64,000 nucleotides of DNA from assembly GCF_000012725.1 (NCBI RefSeq), contig NC_007406.1, positions 896,001-960,000 on the forward strand, written 5' to 3'. Below the pieces are notes generated by a model that saw only the letters and a program-made list of their open reading frames with translations, was not told the DNA's origin and ran no database searches. The first letter of the stretch is position 1; the number at the start of each line of letters is the position of its first letter. Shown piece by piece: positions 62,862 to 64,000 of this stretch. Both the position numbers and the translations under genes were made by a program. Source of the DNA: Nitrobacter winogradskyi Nb-255 (GTDB lineage: Bacteria > Pseudomonadota > Alphaproteobacteria > Rhizobiales > Xanthobacteraceae).

Positions 62862-63641
62862 ATGAGCACGATGACTGCGCCTAAAGACGAGCTTGTGAAG
62901 CTGGCCGAAAGCCGGATGAAGGTTGCGATCGCGGAGAATACCTGGACCGATCGCCAGAAGCTCGCTCTGACCTGCCGCATTCTCTTCGAAGGCGGCCACG
63001 ATTCCGGTCTGGCCGGCCAGATCACGTGCCGCGCTGAGGCGCCAGGAACGTATTACACCCAGCGTCTCGGCCTCGGGTTTGACGAGATCAGGGCGCAGAA
63101 CCTCCTTCTCGTCGATGAGGATCTTAACGTCCTCGATGGCGGCGGCATGGCCAACCCGGCAAACCGGTTTCATAGCTGGCTCTACCGTGCGCGGCCCGAC
63201 GTCAACTGCATCATCCATACGCATCCGCTCCATATCGCGGCGCTGTCGACGCTGGAGGTGCCGCTGGTGGTGTCCCACATGGACCTGTGTCCGCTGTACG
63301 GTGACGTCGCGTTCCTCGAAAAGTGGCCCGGGGTGCCCGTCGGCAACGAGGAAGGCGAAATCATCGCCGAAGCGATCGGTGACAAGAAAGCCATCCTCCT
63401 ATCCCATCACGGGCAACTGATCGCCGGGGCCACGATCGAAGAGGCCTGCGTTCTGGCAATGCTGATCGAACGCGCGGCGAAGATGCAGTTGCTGGCCATG
63501 GCCGCCGGCGAGATCAAGCCGATCCCGGAGAACCTGGCGCGCGAAGCGCATGACTGGATCTCCAAGCCGAAGCGCCACAGCGCGGCATTCGACTATTACT
63601 CCCGCAGAGTTCTGGGTCGCCACAACGACTGCCTGCTCTGA
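62862..63641 (+). CDS. Class II aldolase/adducin family protein
   Basis: 259 aa, ATG behind AAAGGAGTCTACA. The metal site is CIIHTHPLHIAALS (H-x-H) with LLSHHGQLIAG (third His) and the fold signature LTCRILFEGGHDSGLAGQIT. These enzymes act on short-chain hydroxy acids or aldols. It is followed 43 bases later by a DapA-family gene, so a small catabolic operon under MocR control is likely. Confidence 0.88.
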   Translation: MSTMTAPKDELVKLAESRMKVAIAENTWTDRQKLALTCRILFEGGHDSGLAGQITCRAEAPGTYYTQRLGLGFDEIRAQNLLLVDEDLNVLDGGGMANPANRFHSWLYRARPDVNCIIHTHPLHIAALSTLEVPLVVSHMDLCPLYGDVAFLEKWPGVPVGNEEGEIIAEAIGDKKAILLSHHGQLIAGATIEEACVLAMLIERAAKMQLLAMAAGEIKPIPENLAREAHDWISKPKRHSAAFDYYSRRVLGRHNDCLL

Positions 63642-63684
63642 ACTCCTGCGCTCGACTCCTCCTACTATTTTAAAGGACAGCAAA

Positions 63685-64000
63685 TGCCCGATCTCGCTAT
63701 TCAAGGCATCATTGGTTACACGATCACGCCCTTCGACAACCAAGGCCGCCTTGACTTGAACGCGCTGGATCTGACTATCAACCGCATGATCGAGGCTGGC
63801 GTTCACGCCATCGCGCCCCTCGGCAGCACAGGCGAAGGCGCCTATTTGAGTGAGGAAGAGTGGACCGCCGTCGCCGAACGCAGCGTGAAGACCATCGCCG
63901 GCCGCGTCCCGGTGATCGTCAGCGTCTCCGATCTAACGACGGCTGGCGCGGTGAGGCGCGCGCGAGCGGCGGAGTCGTTCGGCGCCACTGCGGTCATGGT
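63685..64000 (+). CDS. DapA-family lyase, N-terminal part (cut by window edge)
   Basis: From an ATG at 63685 (AAAGGACAGCAA upstream) 105 residues: GIIGYTITPFDNQGRLDLNA, INRMIEAGVHAIAPLGSTGE, GAYLSEEEWTAVAERSVKTI and VPVIVSVSDLTTAGAVRRAR. The GSTGE box is the substrate-carboxylate loop of dihydrodipicolinate synthase-type aldolases. The Schiff-base Lys lies beyond the window. Placed with a class II aldolase and MocR, a catabolic role is more likely than lysine synthesis. Confidence 0.9.

Overview
The window is high-GC DNA from an alphaproteobacterium, most likely a Rhizobiales member of the Bradyrhizobium/Rhodopseudomonas/Nitrobacter type. The evidence is the style of the TamA/TamB pair, a MocR regulator, the trb/RepA/DUF2840/DUF2274 integrative-element genes and TAGAGCGGGATG-type repeats. 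The genus cannot be fixed from the sequence alone. Most of the window (about 1-48 kb) is accessory DNA; ordinary chromosome is mainly at 48.8-64 kb.

Region 1 (1-17.5 kb) is a prophage or phage-derived island. It holds packaging genes at the left edge (GpA-type large terminase, Nu1-like small subunit) and a translationally coupled ParB-like / DNA methyltransferase / PLP-fold enzyme cluster. A mostly coupled reverse-strand replication and recombination block follows: DUF6362, RuvC-like resolvase, a protein ending in an SSB-type acidic tip, primase-helicase, a second acidic-tailed protein, a PD-(D/E)XK nuclease, an acyl-carrier-like small protein and an AlpA-like regulator. Next come a divergent ImmA/IrrE protease plus XRE repressor switch and a tyrosine integrase at the right end. 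Between repressor and integrase sits a ShosTA-type defence/toxin-antitoxin pair (PRTase + DprA) behind its own XRE regulator and operator repeats.

Region 2 (17.6-39 kb) contains a ParA with a fused N-terminal helix-turn-helix, an initiator tRNA-fMet, and a decayed integrative and conjugative element (ICE). The wrecked serine recombinase of the ICE runs into the tRNA. The rest of the ICE is a TacA-TacT pair, DUF736 copies, a DUF932 remnant, XRE and DUF2285 genes, RepA with three iterons, an adenine methylase, broken DUF2840, TraF peptidase, lytic transglycosylase, a relaxase split by a stop codon, a Phd/VapC pair, a TenA cargo gene, a traG'-'trbG deletion junction, trbI and DUF2274. IS481, IS5 (two), IS630 and IS110 elements interrupt it. 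The element can no longer transfer itself.

Region 3 (39-48.8 kb) is a scrapyard of defence and repair gene pieces: Gp37/Gp68, an OLD-type ATPase, imuA, an HsdR-like N-terminus, SRAP, a UvrD-type helicase tail and tonB. They are joined by two inverted copies of one 1510-bp IS3-family element inserted in a related third copy. Undoing the inversion restores a two-gene operon, metallo-beta-lactamase-fold hydrolase plus a four-helix membrane protein, which is my best candidate for an uncharacterised system.

Region 4 (48.8-64 kb) is chromosomal: TamB/TamA for outer-membrane assembly, a secreted choloylglycine-hydrolase-family enzyme, remnants of a lytic transglycosylase and a FecCD permease, a thioredoxin-like protein, a broken TonB receptor coupled to a ModA-like binding protein, an IS630-related MITE, a MocR regulator with a perfect 13-bp inverted repeat, a class II aldolase, and the start of a DapA-family gene.
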